Assembly (NCBI GenBank): GCA_031265715.1
Contig: JAISCG010000153.1
Coordinates: forward strand, 1 to 26,320
Reading direction: 5' to 3'
Length of the DNA: 26,320 bases
From: Holosporaceae bacterium
GTDB taxonomy: Bacteria; Pseudomonadota; Alphaproteobacteria; UBA3830
The notes beneath the pieces were generated by a model. The model saw nothing but the letters and a program-made list of their open reading frames with translations. It had not been told where the DNA came from and ran no database searches. The position numbers were made by a program, and so were the translations under genes. Shown piece by piece: positions 16,801 through 23,306 of the stretch; within the stretch, counting starts at the first letter, position 1, and each line of letters starts with the position of its first letter.

Positions 16801-16964
16801 TCCATAAGTGTGAATCCACAAGACTTCTCCGAATTAGAGTCCGCAAACAACTCCGCCACCCTGGTATCCTCAGCGGGCAGTGAAACCACCTCAGCATTCC
16901 ACAAAAACGCCGTACCAACTAAACACACACACAGCCCCGACACGGAGCAAAACTCTTTTTTCAT
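13878..16964 (-). CDS. Large predicted secreted protein: coiled coil, tandem repeats, ankyrin-like C-terminus
   Basis: Not a family I recognise. The 1028-residue protein (ATG 16964, GGGGG seven bases upstream; an in-frame ATG at 16979 would add five residues) starts with a Sec-type signal peptide of about 30 residues. Residues about 65-240 are charged, with long heptad runs (LEQEKRNLGQENGDLGRRIG region), a predicted coiled coil. A globular, cysteine-containing region (about 240-480) has no known motif. Residues about 495-544 are ten five-residue repeats of the form x-x-L-x-D/N; a Leu/Lys-rich helix follows. Residues 597-676 are ten eight-residue repeats of AEQATRAK type. The last 330 residues contain degenerate ankyrin-like segments, clearest in SLLELACEQNDFDLAKCLIAHGA. 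This architecture suggests a secreted or surface protein acting on the host, an inference only. It is monocistronic, with its own promoter. Confidence 0.75.
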   Translation of the reverse strand: MKKEFCSVSGLCVCLVGTAFLWNAEVVSLPAEDTRVAELFADSNSEKSCGFTLMDCANGLAALEAGEAENRAALAGKMRDLRKAMGEHRDTIIRFQCNMDKRQCEIEGLQSKINGQLQGTIDKYQREIDERLAHEKELQERVRELQGDVSTLDQVEPEELQEGRRTLNPAESEELEKYQSMLSQLERELSKLYAEKEPFDLEKRELEQEKRNLGQENGDLGRRIGKLKQEIKDFEQEMGRLELEGDAFIARPDRKVQLGDILTNFVSHRLMYLLPYSYAVLAFSGERLKSIAEELDPTSRALGLNLLVRDYSPIIGVANTLQQIVTACMNFRFYDRVGEMFANEVFVDELVQYFPPEQRERMISIRYHDASKRPRGRGYVQSRTCTVFSLLHATFHLCKTVRDWEKGHLRFSFSDDSGDNLNLLQDTVNEFLPVFTVPSSSPATYPSLFLKVHQDLLLFLRDKLTELKVDYLSDYSEKDHFEGVIFRYMEGGLKLIDPALSNPAFNDPALIYLELRDLELSGPELIDLVLRDLVLRDPQLRDPASREKLRKKLEEKLMPILSNPVLREKLKEKLELKEKFVKKTVVKKLEVWDKAEAEQAARAKAEQATRAKAGQATRAKAGQATRAKAEQATRAKAEQATIAEAEQAARAEAEQADRAEARQADRAEAEQSAIAEAKQEFEQIFWKHPERFSPILMALCPKYNGRAGAPPWHGANAEVVLESRPITVGDALKIAALSALPRVFRGLLTSSGGPEYFAENFEKLSLDAVKGGNLEIFRVCLDMYPGGVLPSPQQYLALFKAAYAASEMSILSFLLDHYPQLAPDYKDINLYDVTKDFIMKNFHDSLVTVSKTHFAFSLLSRYFAIAQVAENTGRPLMVLNMEKHQATAMSSVPNVCHRAIQKGVFPVWMFFLDTGQVSLTDPFSGRETLFAAFCTKGVNRINSFNADCARLFIDRYHANPNVRFEYYDGIDPLAGFGVRREVSLLELACEQNDFDLAKCLIAHGAIVQLDRLRDGPVKDAIMTETLLK
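14937..15176 (-). repeat. Ten tandem 24-bp repeats encoding AEQATRAK-type octapeptides
   Basis: Read on the minus strand, ten consecutive 24-base units begin at 15176 and end at 14937. They encode AEQAARAK, AEQATRAK, AGQATRAK (twice), AEQATRAK, AEQATIAE, AEQAARAE, AEQADRAE, ARQADRAE and AEQSAIAE. The central units are nearly identical in DNA as well as protein, so gain or loss of units would keep the frame. The Ala/Glu/Lys-rich sequence should be helical. Confidence 0.9.
15331..15480 (-). repeat. Ten tandem 15-bp repeats encoding pentapeptides
   Basis: Ten 15-base units run without interruption, each close to AATGCCGGATCTCTC on the plus strand. On the coding strand they give five-residue units with Leu or Phe at the centre and Asp/Asn frequently at the end (PALSN, PAFND, LELRD, LVLRD, PQLRD). 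Spacing and central Leu recall pentapeptide-repeat beta-helices, but the frequent Pro is atypical, so the fold is uncertain. Confidence 0.85.
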
Positions 16965-16998
16965 TTTAAGTTCCCCCATTAAACAATTTACGTCAGCA

Positions 16999-17028
16999 AT
17001 ACTATGCGTACCCTTGGAGGGTCGTCAA
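16999..17028 (-). promoter_or_regulatory. Promoter of the large repeat-protein gene with an internal palindrome
   Basis: On the minus strand TTGACG (17028-17023) and TAGTAT (17004-16999) are 18 bases apart, about 35 bases upstream of the ATG at 16964. The spacer contains the palindrome ACCCT-TGG-AGGGT (17010-17022), well placed to be an operator for a repressor or a spacer-binding activator. The promoter match is good; the operator role is inferred. Confidence 0.55.
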
Positions 17029-17108
17029 CGGTTGTTTTTAACAAGAGCCGAAAATTTATTTTTTTATCGACTTAGGTTGCTTTTTTTAATATCACGAGGT
17101 CCGGAAAA

Positions 17109-17138
17109 TGCGGACACCGCCGACAAACAGTGACCGCA
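17109..17138 (-). terminator. Imperfect hairpin after lon
   Basis: TGCGGACAC at 17109-17117 pairs with GTGACCGCA at 17130-17138 at eight of nine positions (12-base loop), 66 bases past the lon stop. No U-tract follows directly. The only terminator-like structure seen in the 225-base gap between lon and the large repeat-protein gene. Confidence 0.35.
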
Positions 17139-17204
17139 GTACGGTTTTCTGCATATGGTCAGAGTGGCGATTTTTTTCTCAACAACGAGGAATTTTACGA
17201 TATT

Positions 17205-19529
17205 TTAAAATCTCTGCGATATATTTTCGGAAAGCGCTATGGCAAGGACTTCATCCACGGTCTCAACTTTCAGGATATTTATACTGTCCAGAATGAAAGG
17301 CTGAATTTCTTGAAGATCCGATTCGTTTTCCTTTGGAACGACAACCGTGCCGATGCCTTCGCGATGCGCAGCCAACAATTTTTCTTTCAGACCTCCGATC
17401 GGCAATACGCGTCCGCGCAGAGTTATCTCTCCGGTCATCGCCACATCTTTTTTCACCGGAATTGAAGTCAGAGAAGAAACTATTCCGGTAACCATTGCAA
17501 TTCCCGCCGACGGTCCGTCCTTCGGCGTAGCGCCTTCGGGGACGTGAATGTGAAAATCGGAATTTTCGAAAAGTTTCGGGTCGATACCGAAGGAAACGGC
17601 GCGTGATCTCACAAGACTCATGGCAGTTTGAATCGATTCCTGCATGACGTCTCCGAGTTTACCGGTCAGAGTTATTTTTCCTTTTCCCGGAACGCTGACC
17701 GCCTCTATCGAGAGCAACTCGCCGCCGACCTCCGTCCAGGCCAATCCGGTAACCACTCCGATTAAATTTTTGCTTTCCGCGCCCAGTCTCTTATATTTTT
17801 CGACGCCCGCATATTTTTCGAGATTATCAACGGTAATTTTTACGAACGTTTTTTCCGGATTTTCCGACAATTCTTTTACGGTTTTTCTCGCAAGTCTCGC
17901 GATTTTTCTTTCCAAAGATCTCACTCCGGCTTCGCGGGTATAATCGCGAATCAGAACTGTCAGCGCATCATCTTCTATGAAAAATTCACTTTCGCCGAGA
18001 CCGTTTTCCTCCATCTGCTTCGGAATCAGGTGCATTTTCGCTATTTCTTTTTTTTCCTGCTCCGTGTATCCGGACAATTGTATAATTTCCAGCCGATCGA
18101 GGAGCGGCCCGGGCATTTTGCAGGTGTTGGCGGTTGTTATAAACATCACGTCGGACAAATCATAATCTATTTCGAGATAATGATCGTTGAATGCGGAATT
18201 TTGTTCCGGATCCAAAACTTCCAGCAACGCGCTCGCCGGATCCCCTTTCCAATCGGAGCCTATTTTATCGATTTCATCCAAAAGAAAGAGGGGATTGGAT
18301 GATTTTGCTTTTTTCATTCCGGAGATAATTTTTCCGGGCATGGATCCTATATAGGTTCGGCGATGTCCTCGAATTTCAGATTCGTCCCGCACGCCTCCCA
18401 GGGAAAACTTCACATAATTTCGTCCCGTGGCTTTTGCAATCGACTTCGCCAACGACGTTTTTCCGACTCCCGGAGGCCCCACGAAACACAAAACGGATCC
18501 CTTGATTTTTCCGACACGATTTTGAACGGCAAGAAATTCCAAAATTCGCTCTTTTACTTTTTCAAGTCCGTAGTGATCTTTGTCGAGAACATCTTTCGCC
18601 TCTTTTATGTCTTTTTTTATTTTCGATTTATTTTTCCAGGGAATACTTACCAACCAATCCAAATAATTGCGAACGACGGTTGCTTCCGGAGACATCGGAG
18701 ACATGTTTTTCATTTTTTTCAGTTCGGCATTGAATCTTTCGCGAGCCTCTGCAGAAAATTTTATTTTGTAAGCCTTGTTTTCCAGCTCTTTTACCTCGTC
18801 CGCAGCGACATTTTCACCGTCGCCGAGTTCCCGCTGAATGGCCTTGATTTGTTCGTTAAGATAATATTCCTTTTGACTTTTCTCCATTTGCTTCCGAACG
18901 CGATTGCGAATTTTACGCTCGACATGAATCACGTCGATTTCGGATTCCATCAGAGATATGAGTTTTTCAAATCTCGCTGCCGTGTCGGTTTCGCCGAGTA
19001 AATCCTGCTTATCCTCGATGCGCAGAGATAAATGGGCGGCAATAACATCGATCAGGTCATCGGGCGCTTCCATTCCCTTGATCGCGGCGACGGTATCAAT
19101 GGAAATTCTGCGATTCAGTTTCATATAGTTTTCAAACAGATTGAGAACCGTGCGTCTGTACGCTTCGAGTTCGCGTTCGTTGTCGATTTCCTTCGGAATC
19201 ATCGGTTCGTATTCGACCAAACAATAGTCTTCGTCCTCCAGGCACTTCGTCACAATTATTCGCTGAATACCTTCAACCAAAATTTTTACGTTTCCGTCCG
19301 GCAATTTCAGCAGCTGCAAAACATTTCCGAGAACCCCGGAATGATATAAATCATCAAAGCGAGAATCATCTTTGTGAATGTCTCTTTGTGTCAGAAGAAC
19401 AACTCTGTTATTCTTTTTTTTCATTGAAATTTCAAGAGCTTTTATTGACCTTGAACGTCCGACAAACAACGGAACAACAACATGGGGAAAAATAACAATA
19501 TCTCTCACAGAGAGTACAGGACAATCCAA
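17205..19529 (-). CDS. lon: ATP-dependent protease Lon
   Basis: Cytoplasmic homohexameric AAA+ serine protease that removes misfolded and regulatory proteins. The 774-residue protein has the LON substrate-binding domain (about 1-190, beginning PVLSVRDIVIFPHVVVPLFVGR), a coiled region, the AAA+ domain with Walker A GPPGVGKT (351-358) and Walker B FLLDEID (415-421), and the protease domain with the Ser674-Lys717 dyad in DGPSAGIAM and GGLKEKLLAAH. The start is TTG at 19529, six bases after an AGGAG that overlaps the clpX stop codon. No in-frame ATG fits the family N-terminus. The nine-base gap to clpX and the shared ribosome site imply one transcript and coupled translation. Complete and expected to be active. 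Confidence 0.97.
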   Translation of the reverse strand: MDCPVLSVRDIVIFPHVVVPLFVGRSRSIKALEISMKKKNNRVVLLTQRDIHKDDSRFDDLYHSGVLGNVLQLLKLPDGNVKILVEGIQRIIVTKCLEDEDYCLVEYEPMIPKEIDNERELEAYRRTVLNLFENYMKLNRRISIDTVAAIKGMEAPDDLIDVIAAHLSLRIEDKQDLLGETDTAARFEKLISLMESEIDVIHVERKIRNRVRKQMEKSQKEYYLNEQIKAIQRELGDGENVAADEVKELENKAYKIKFSAEARERFNAELKKMKNMSPMSPEATVVRNYLDWLVSIPWKNKSKIKKDIKEAKDVLDKDHYGLEKVKERILEFLAVQNRVGKIKGSVLCFVGPPGVGKTSLAKSIAKATGRNYVKFSLGGVRDESEIRGHRRTYIGSMPGKIISGMKKAKSSNPLFLLDEIDKIGSDWKGDPASALLEVLDPEQNSAFNDHYLEIDYDLSDVMFITTANTCKMPGPLLDRLEIIQLSGYTEQEKKEIAKMHLIPKQMEENGLGESEFFIEDDALTVLIRDYTREAGVRSLERKIARLARKTVKELSENPEKTFVKITVDNLEKYAGVEKYKRLGAESKNLIGVVTGLAWTEVGGELLSIEAVSVPGKGKITLTGKLGDVMQESIQTAMSLVRSRAVSFGIDPKLFENSDFHIHVPEGATPKDGPSAGIAMVTGIVSSLTSIPVKKDVAMTGEITLRGRVLPIGGLKEKLLAAHREGIGTVVVPKENESDLQEIQPFILDSINILKVETVDEVLAIALSENISQRF

Positions 19530-19538
19530 TATAAACTC

Positions 19539-20789
19539 CTAGGCAGCGCCACTTTTAACGTTGCTGTATTTTAGTACAGGTTTGCTTAATCCTTCAACAA
19601 CTTCTTTTGTAATTGTTATTTCTTCGACATCTTTGCATGACGGGAGCTCGTACATCAAATCCAAAAGAATGGATTCCATTATTGATCTCAGACCTCGCGC
19701 TCCGGTTTTTCTCTCCAGAGCCAATTTTGCCACGGCGGCAATCGCATCCTCCTCAAAAACCAACGAAACGTCCTCCATGTTAAACAATTTTTGGTACTGT
19801 TTTATCAGAGCATTTTTCGGTTCGGTAAGTATGGATATCAGCGCGGTTTCGTCTAAATCATTCAGCGTAGCAATAACCGGAACTCTTCCGACAAATTCCG
19901 GAATCAGTCCGTACTTCAGCAAATCTTCCGGTTCGACCTTTGAAAAAAGTTCTCCCACGTTACGATTTTCTTTGTTTTTCACCTCCGCGCCGAATCCGAT
20001 CGACGATTTTTCTCCCCGGGAAGCGATAATCTTGTCCAATCCCGAGAAGGCTCCTCCGCAAATAAACAATATGTTTGTGGTATTAACATGCAGAAATTCC
20101 TGTTGAGGATGTTTTCGTCCACCCTGGGGCGGTACGGACGAAACCGTTCCTTCCATTATCTTGAGCAGAGCCTGTTGAACTCCCTCCCCGGACACATCCC
20201 TCGTTATGGACGGATTATCGGATTTTTTTGAAATTTTATCGATCTCATCGATGTAAACAATTCCCATCTGCGCTTTTTCGACATTGTAATCCGCGGCTTG
20301 CAGCAACTTTGCGATGATATTTTCCACGTCTTCGCCCACGTATCCGGCCTCTGTCAGCGTGGTTGCGTCCGCCATGGTAAACGGCACGTTAATGACCCGG
20401 GCGAGAGTTTGAGCCAGCAGCGTTTTTCCCGTTCCGGTCGGTCCTATCAGCAGAATATTCGACTTCGACAGTTCCACATCCGAATTTTTTGCAGAGTGCG
20501 CGAGTCTTTTGTAGTGATTGTAAACGGCAACTGACAGAACTTTTTTCGCTTTATCCTGTCCTATTATATAATCGTCGAGAATCCTACAAATTTCCTGCGG
20601 CGACGGAAGACTGTCCTTATTTTTGGTAACAGGAACCTGCGGAGCTTCCGAAATTATTCCGGCACAAAGCTCAATGCACTCGTTACATATATAGACGGTC
20701 GGCCCCACGATGAGTTTTTTTACCTCATGTTGAGTCTTTCCGCAAAAAGAGCAGCGCAAGATTCCTTCACTGCCTGCTGTTTTTCCCAT
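19539..20789 (-). CDS. clpX: ClpX, ATP-dependent unfoldase of the ClpXP protease
   Basis: ClpX recognises and unfolds substrates and feeds them to ClpP. From ATG 20789 the protein is 416 residues. An N-terminal C4 zinc-binding domain has Cys13, Cys16, Cys35 and Cys38 (CSFCGK and CNEC motifs). The AAA+ core follows with Walker A IGPTGTGKT, the pore-loop GYVG motif, Walker B VYIDEIDKI, GEGVQQALLKIMEGT and the sensor-2 motif TGARGLRSIME. The frame is open to 20831, but GGGAGG at 20797-20802 is seven bases from ATG 20789 and only one from the ATG at 20795. clpP, which normally precedes clpX in alphaproteobacteria, is not here; rubrerythrin lies divergently upstream instead. lon follows after nine bases. 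Confidence 0.97.
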   Translation of the reverse strand: MGKTAGSEGILRCSFCGKTQHEVKKLIVGPTVYICNECIELCAGIISEAPQVPVTKNKDSLPSPQEICRILDDYIIGQDKAKKVLSVAVYNHYKRLAHSAKNSDVELSKSNILLIGPTGTGKTLLAQTLARVINVPFTMADATTLTEAGYVGEDVENIIAKLLQAADYNVEKAQMGIVYIDEIDKISKKSDNPSITRDVSGEGVQQALLKIMEGTVSSVPPQGGRKHPQQEFLHVNTTNILFICGGAFSGLDKIIASRGEKSSIGFGAEVKNKENRNVGELFSKVEPEDLLKYGLIPEFVGRVPVIATLNDLDETALISILTEPKNALIKQYQKLFNMEDVSLVFEEDAIAAVAKLALERKTGARGLRSIMESILLDLMYELPSCKDVEEITITKEVVEGLSKPVLKYSNVKSGAA

Positions 20790-20833
20790 CTGCATACCTC
20801 CCAAAATCGGCTGATGACAGTACGATCTCACAA

Positions 20834-20839
20834 ATATTA
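20834..20839 (-). promoter_or_regulatory. Candidate -10 box for clpX-lon
   Basis: TAATAT on the minus strand lies 45 bases upstream of the clpX ATG. No clear -35 hexamer is seen (TTTTGA at 16 bases is the nearest). It sits in an A/T-rich segment shared with the divergent rubrerythrin promoter. Confidence 0.3.
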
Positions 20840-20891
20840 CAAAAAATACTTAACATCAAAAAAAATTACGCGACCGAATACCACAATTTTA

Positions 20892-20921
20892 TTGATAACC
20901 AAATCTGACGAATGTTAATAT
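20892..20921 (+). promoter_or_regulatory. Promoter of the rubrerythrin gene
   Basis: TTGATA (20892-20897), an 18-base spacer and TAATAT (20916-20921) form a strong sigma-70-type promoter. The predicted transcript would start near 20928, so translation must begin at ATG 20953 and not at the in-frame ATG at 20920 that overlaps the -10 box. Confidence 0.65.
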
Positions 20922-20952
20922 GTCTTTAGCGTGTTGTACAGAGGAAACGTTT

Positions 20953-21480
20953 ATGAAACTTGAAAACAGTAAAACAGAGAAGAATTTGAGGGAGGCCTTT
21001 GCCGGAGAGTCGATGGCGAGGAATAAGTATACCTACTTTGCTTCCCGAGCCAGAAAAGAAGGGTTCGTCCGAGTTGCAAAAGTTTTCGAAGAAACCGCCG
21101 AAAATGAGAAAGAGCACGCAAAGATTTGGTTTAAGTTGCTGAACGGTGGAAACATTTCCGATACGGCGGAAAATCTCGAGGCAGCAGCTGCCGGCGAAAA
21201 TTACGAATGGACAGATATGTACGCAAAGTTTGCGAAGGAGGCCGAAGAGGAGGGGTTTCACGACATAGCCTTTTTGTTTAAAGCAGTTGCAGGAATAGAA
21301 AAGGATCACGAAACTCGGTACAGAAATCTTCTGAGCGAAGTTTCGGATAACACAGTTTTGAAAAAAGACAAAAAAGTGGTTTGGGTCTGCGGTAAATGCG
21401 GATATGCCCACGAAGGCTTCGAGGCGCCCGAGTTGTGCCCCGTCTGCAAGCACGCAAAGATATACTTTGAGACGAGATAG
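20953..21480 (+). CDS. Rubrerythrin
   Basis: A 175-residue non-haem iron peroxidase of two domains. The N-terminal ferritin-like diiron domain (about 1-135) has the ligand motifs EAFAGESMARNKY, EETAENEKEHAK and AGIEKDHETRY. The C-terminal rubredoxin-like domain (about 140-175) has CGKCGYAHEG and CPVCKH, whose four cysteines bind one iron. Rubrerythrin reduces hydrogen peroxide, taking electrons through the rubredoxin centre, and is best known from anaerobes and microaerophiles. The start is ATG 20953 with GAGG eight bases upstream and a strong promoter just before it. The gene is monocistronic, followed by a hairpin and a dispersed repeat. In an intracellular bacterium it plausibly guards against host or metabolic peroxide. 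Confidence 0.95.
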   Translation: MKLENSKTEKNLREAFAGESMARNKYTYFASRARKEGFVRVAKVFEETAENEKEHAKIWFKLLNGGNISDTAENLEAAAAGENYEWTDMYAKFAKEAEEEGFHDIAFLFKAVAGIEKDHETRYRNLLSEVSDNTVLKKDKKVVWVCGKCGYAHEGFEAPELCPVCKHAKIYFETR

Positions 21481-21481
21481 G

Positions 21482-21500
21482 GGGCGGCGTAGAGTTGCCC
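21482..21500 (+). terminator. Hairpin directly after rubrerythrin
   Basis: GGGCGGC (21482-21488), a five-base loop GTAGA and GTTGCCC (21494-21500) form a seven-pair stem including two G-U pairs, starting two bases after the stop codon. It is followed by GTCATTATTT, a weak U-rich tail. Probable intrinsic terminator. Confidence 0.55.
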
Positions 21501-21520
21501 GTCATTATTTATGGTGACAT

Positions 21521-21547
21521 TGTCGCGTTGCTTCTCGCAGTGACGAG
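21521..21547 (-). repeat. Dispersed palindromic repeat, copy 2
   Basis: On the minus strand it begins CTCGTCACTGCGAGAAGCA and continues into CGCGACA. The first 18 bases match copy 1 (13738 onwards) at 16 positions. The two differences, C for T and G for A, leave the small CTCG/CGAG hairpin intact. It lies between rubrerythrin and the methyltransferase gene. Confidence 0.55.
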
Positions 21548-21585
21548 ATGAAATACTCGGTTGAATGAGACGGGTAGCGGGGCGT

Positions 21586-21614
21586 TTGATTATGAAACCC
21601 GTGTGTGATATGGT
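21586..21614 (+). promoter_or_regulatory. Candidate promoter of the DNA methyltransferase gene
   Basis: TTGATT (21586-21591) and TATGGT (21609-21614) are 17 bases apart and end 36 bases before the GTG start. The -10 match is moderate. Confidence 0.35.
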
Positions 21615-21650
21615 TCCGCGGTAATATGGTGAAAAATCGGCAGAAACGCA

Positions 21651-22658
21651 GTGGTATCCCCGGGTAGTTCTTTTACTTTCGTTGATTTGTTTGCCGGAAT
21701 AGGGGGAATAAGGAAGGCGTTTCAAAATCTGGGGGGAAGGTGCGTTTTTTCTTCGGAAATCGACCCCTTCGCAAGAAAAACCTACTGCGCTAACTTTGAT
21801 GAAGAACCTTTCGGAGATATCACAAAAATTAATAAATGCGACATTCCGGATCACGATATTTTGGCGGCCGGTTTTCCATGCCAGGCTTTTTCCATTGCAG
21901 GTAAACGCGGAGGTTTTAACGATACCCGCGGAACATTGTTTTTTGAGGTTGCGGATATCCTGAAGGTAAAAAAAGCCAAGGCTTTTTTTTTGGAGAATGT
22001 GAAGGGACTCGCTAATCACAAACAGGGAAAAACTCTGGAGACAATATTAAATGTTCTGAGAAATGACCTGGGATACGTCGTCCCGGATCCTAAAATAATT
22101 AACGCGCGCGATTACGGCGTTCCGCAGAACAGAGAGCGCATTTTTATCGTGGGATTTCGCGGCGATCTCGGTATCAAAGCCGAAGATTTTTCCTACCCCG
22201 CAGCGGTAAATTTTAAAAAATCCCTGAAAGATATTCTTGAGGATAAACCGGTATCTTTCAAGTATTATCTTTCGTCCAAGTATCTGGAATGCCTGCAAAA
22301 ACATAAAAATCGCAACGCTGCCAAGGGAAACGGATTCGGCTATGAGATATTAGATCCCGACTCTGTGGCCAATGCTTTGGTCGTGGGAGGCATGGGTAAA
22401 GAAAGAAACCTGGTCAGAGATGAAAGGTTGGAAAATTCTGTCGCATACGAAAAAATCAACAAAGACGGCATAAGAAAAATGACTCCGAGAGAGTGGGCGA
22501 GGGTGCAGGGCTTTCCCGATAGTTTTAAAATACCGGTTTCCGATTCCCAGGCATACAAACAATTCGGTAATTCCGTCGCGGTTCCGGCGGTGCAAGCCGT
22601 GGCCGAAGTTTTGATAAAATTATTGAATGACCGTGGGCTTACTACCCGACGGATATAA
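21651..22658 (+). CDS. DNA (cytosine-5-)-methyltransferase, apparently solitary
   Basis: A 335-residue C5-cytosine methyltransferase with the motifs in order: I FVDLFAGIGGIRKAF (10-24), IV GFPCQAFSIAGKRGGF with catalytic Cys77, VI FFLENVKGL (112-120), VIII QNRERIFIVGF (159-169), a target-recognition region of about 200-275, IX REWARVQGFP (280-289) and X FGNSVAVPAV (305-314). It should methylate cytosine within a short duplex site that cannot be read from sequence. The start is GTG 21651, because an upstream in-frame stop at 21630 leaves no ATG before motif I and the only nearby ATG (21626) is in another frame; the ribosome site is weak. No restriction endonuclease is seen beside it, so it may be an orphan regulator or protector, or a remnant of a restriction-modification pair. 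The neighbours look accessory. Confidence 0.93.
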   Translation: MVSPGSSFTFVDLFAGIGGIRKAFQNLGGRCVFSSEIDPFARKTYCANFDEEPFGDITKINKCDIPDHDILAAGFPCQAFSIAGKRGGFNDTRGTLFFEVADILKVKKAKAFFLENVKGLANHKQGKTLETILNVLRNDLGYVVPDPKIINARDYGVPQNRERIFIVGFRGDLGIKAEDFSYPAAVNFKKSLKDILEDKPVSFKYYLSSKYLECLQKHKNRNAAKGNGFGYEILDPDSVANALVVGGMGKERNLVRDERLENSVAYEKINKDGIRKMTPREWARVQGFPDSFKIPVSDSQAYKQFGNSVAVPAVQAVAEVLIKLLNDRGLTTRRI

Positions 22659-22850
22659 GAAGAGGTTGACAAAACGATCGAAAATTTGTGGTCGGCGCGA
22701 ACTTATTTTTTTCATAACTTTCTAAAATCATTTTTGGGTAATTTTTTTTAAGAAGGGTTGCTTTTCGACCTATTATGACATACACAACAATTGTTACGGG
22801 GTGGGTGATTTCAAAATTTTTTTTGTACGAGTGAACAATTAGAGGGGAAA

Positions 22851-23306
22851 ATGAAAAAGAATCGGTGTATTAGCGGTTTTAAAGTGTTGTTGAATGCGGC
22901 TTTTGTTCTGTCGACAGTCGAGCAGGGTAATTCGCTGCTTCAGGCGATACGGTTAGGGGATATAGCGGAAGTCGAATCTTTGATAGATCAAGGCGCAGAT
23001 GTTAATATGTCCGACGATTTCGGGTATACTCCGTTGCATTATGCTGTTATCAAGGGACGTATAGATATAGTCAGATATTTAGTAGATCACGGCGCATTTG
23101 TTGATATGGCCAACAAGTTTGGGATGACTTCGCTGCATGATGCTATCTGTAGAGGAAATGAGAATATGGTCAAATATCTGGTGTTTTGCGGTGCGAGTGT
23201 TTATGTGGTCGATAATATCGGAAGAACTCCGTTGAGTATGGCTGTCAAATCCTGGAATGAAGTTATTGTTAATTTTCTGTTAGATAATGATGCCGTCTGG
23301 CATTAA
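22851..23306 (+). CDS. Small secreted ankyrin-repeat protein
   Basis: This 151-residue protein has a basic N-terminus (MKKNRC) and a hydrophobic stretch to about residue 22, a likely signal peptide. Four ankyrin repeats follow: SLLQAIRLGDIAEVESLIDQ; TPLHYAVIKGRIDIVRYLVD; TSLHDAICRGNENMVKYLVF; and TPLSMAVKSWNEVIVNFLLD, joined by the usual GAxVxxxDxxG turns. Ankyrin repeats mediate protein binding, and secreted ones are common effectors in intracellular bacteria. A role in the host is inferred from the family and the signal-like N-terminus, not shown. GAGGGG ends three bases before the ATG. It is A/T-richer than the housekeeping genes and stands alone between the methyltransferase and the toxin-antitoxin pair. 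Confidence 0.85.
   Translation: MKKNRCISGFKVLLNAAFVLSTVEQGNSLLQAIRLGDIAEVESLIDQGADVNMSDDFGYTPLHYAVIKGRIDIVRYLVDHGAFVDMANKFGMTSLHDAICRGNENMVKYLVFCGASVYVVDNIGRTPLSMAVKSWNEVIVNFLLDNDAVWH

Noticed and set aside
21306..22019. 237-codon minus-strand open frame across rubrerythrin and the methyltransferase
   Set aside because: It lies antisense to two genes with intact catalytic motifs and shows no motif of its own.
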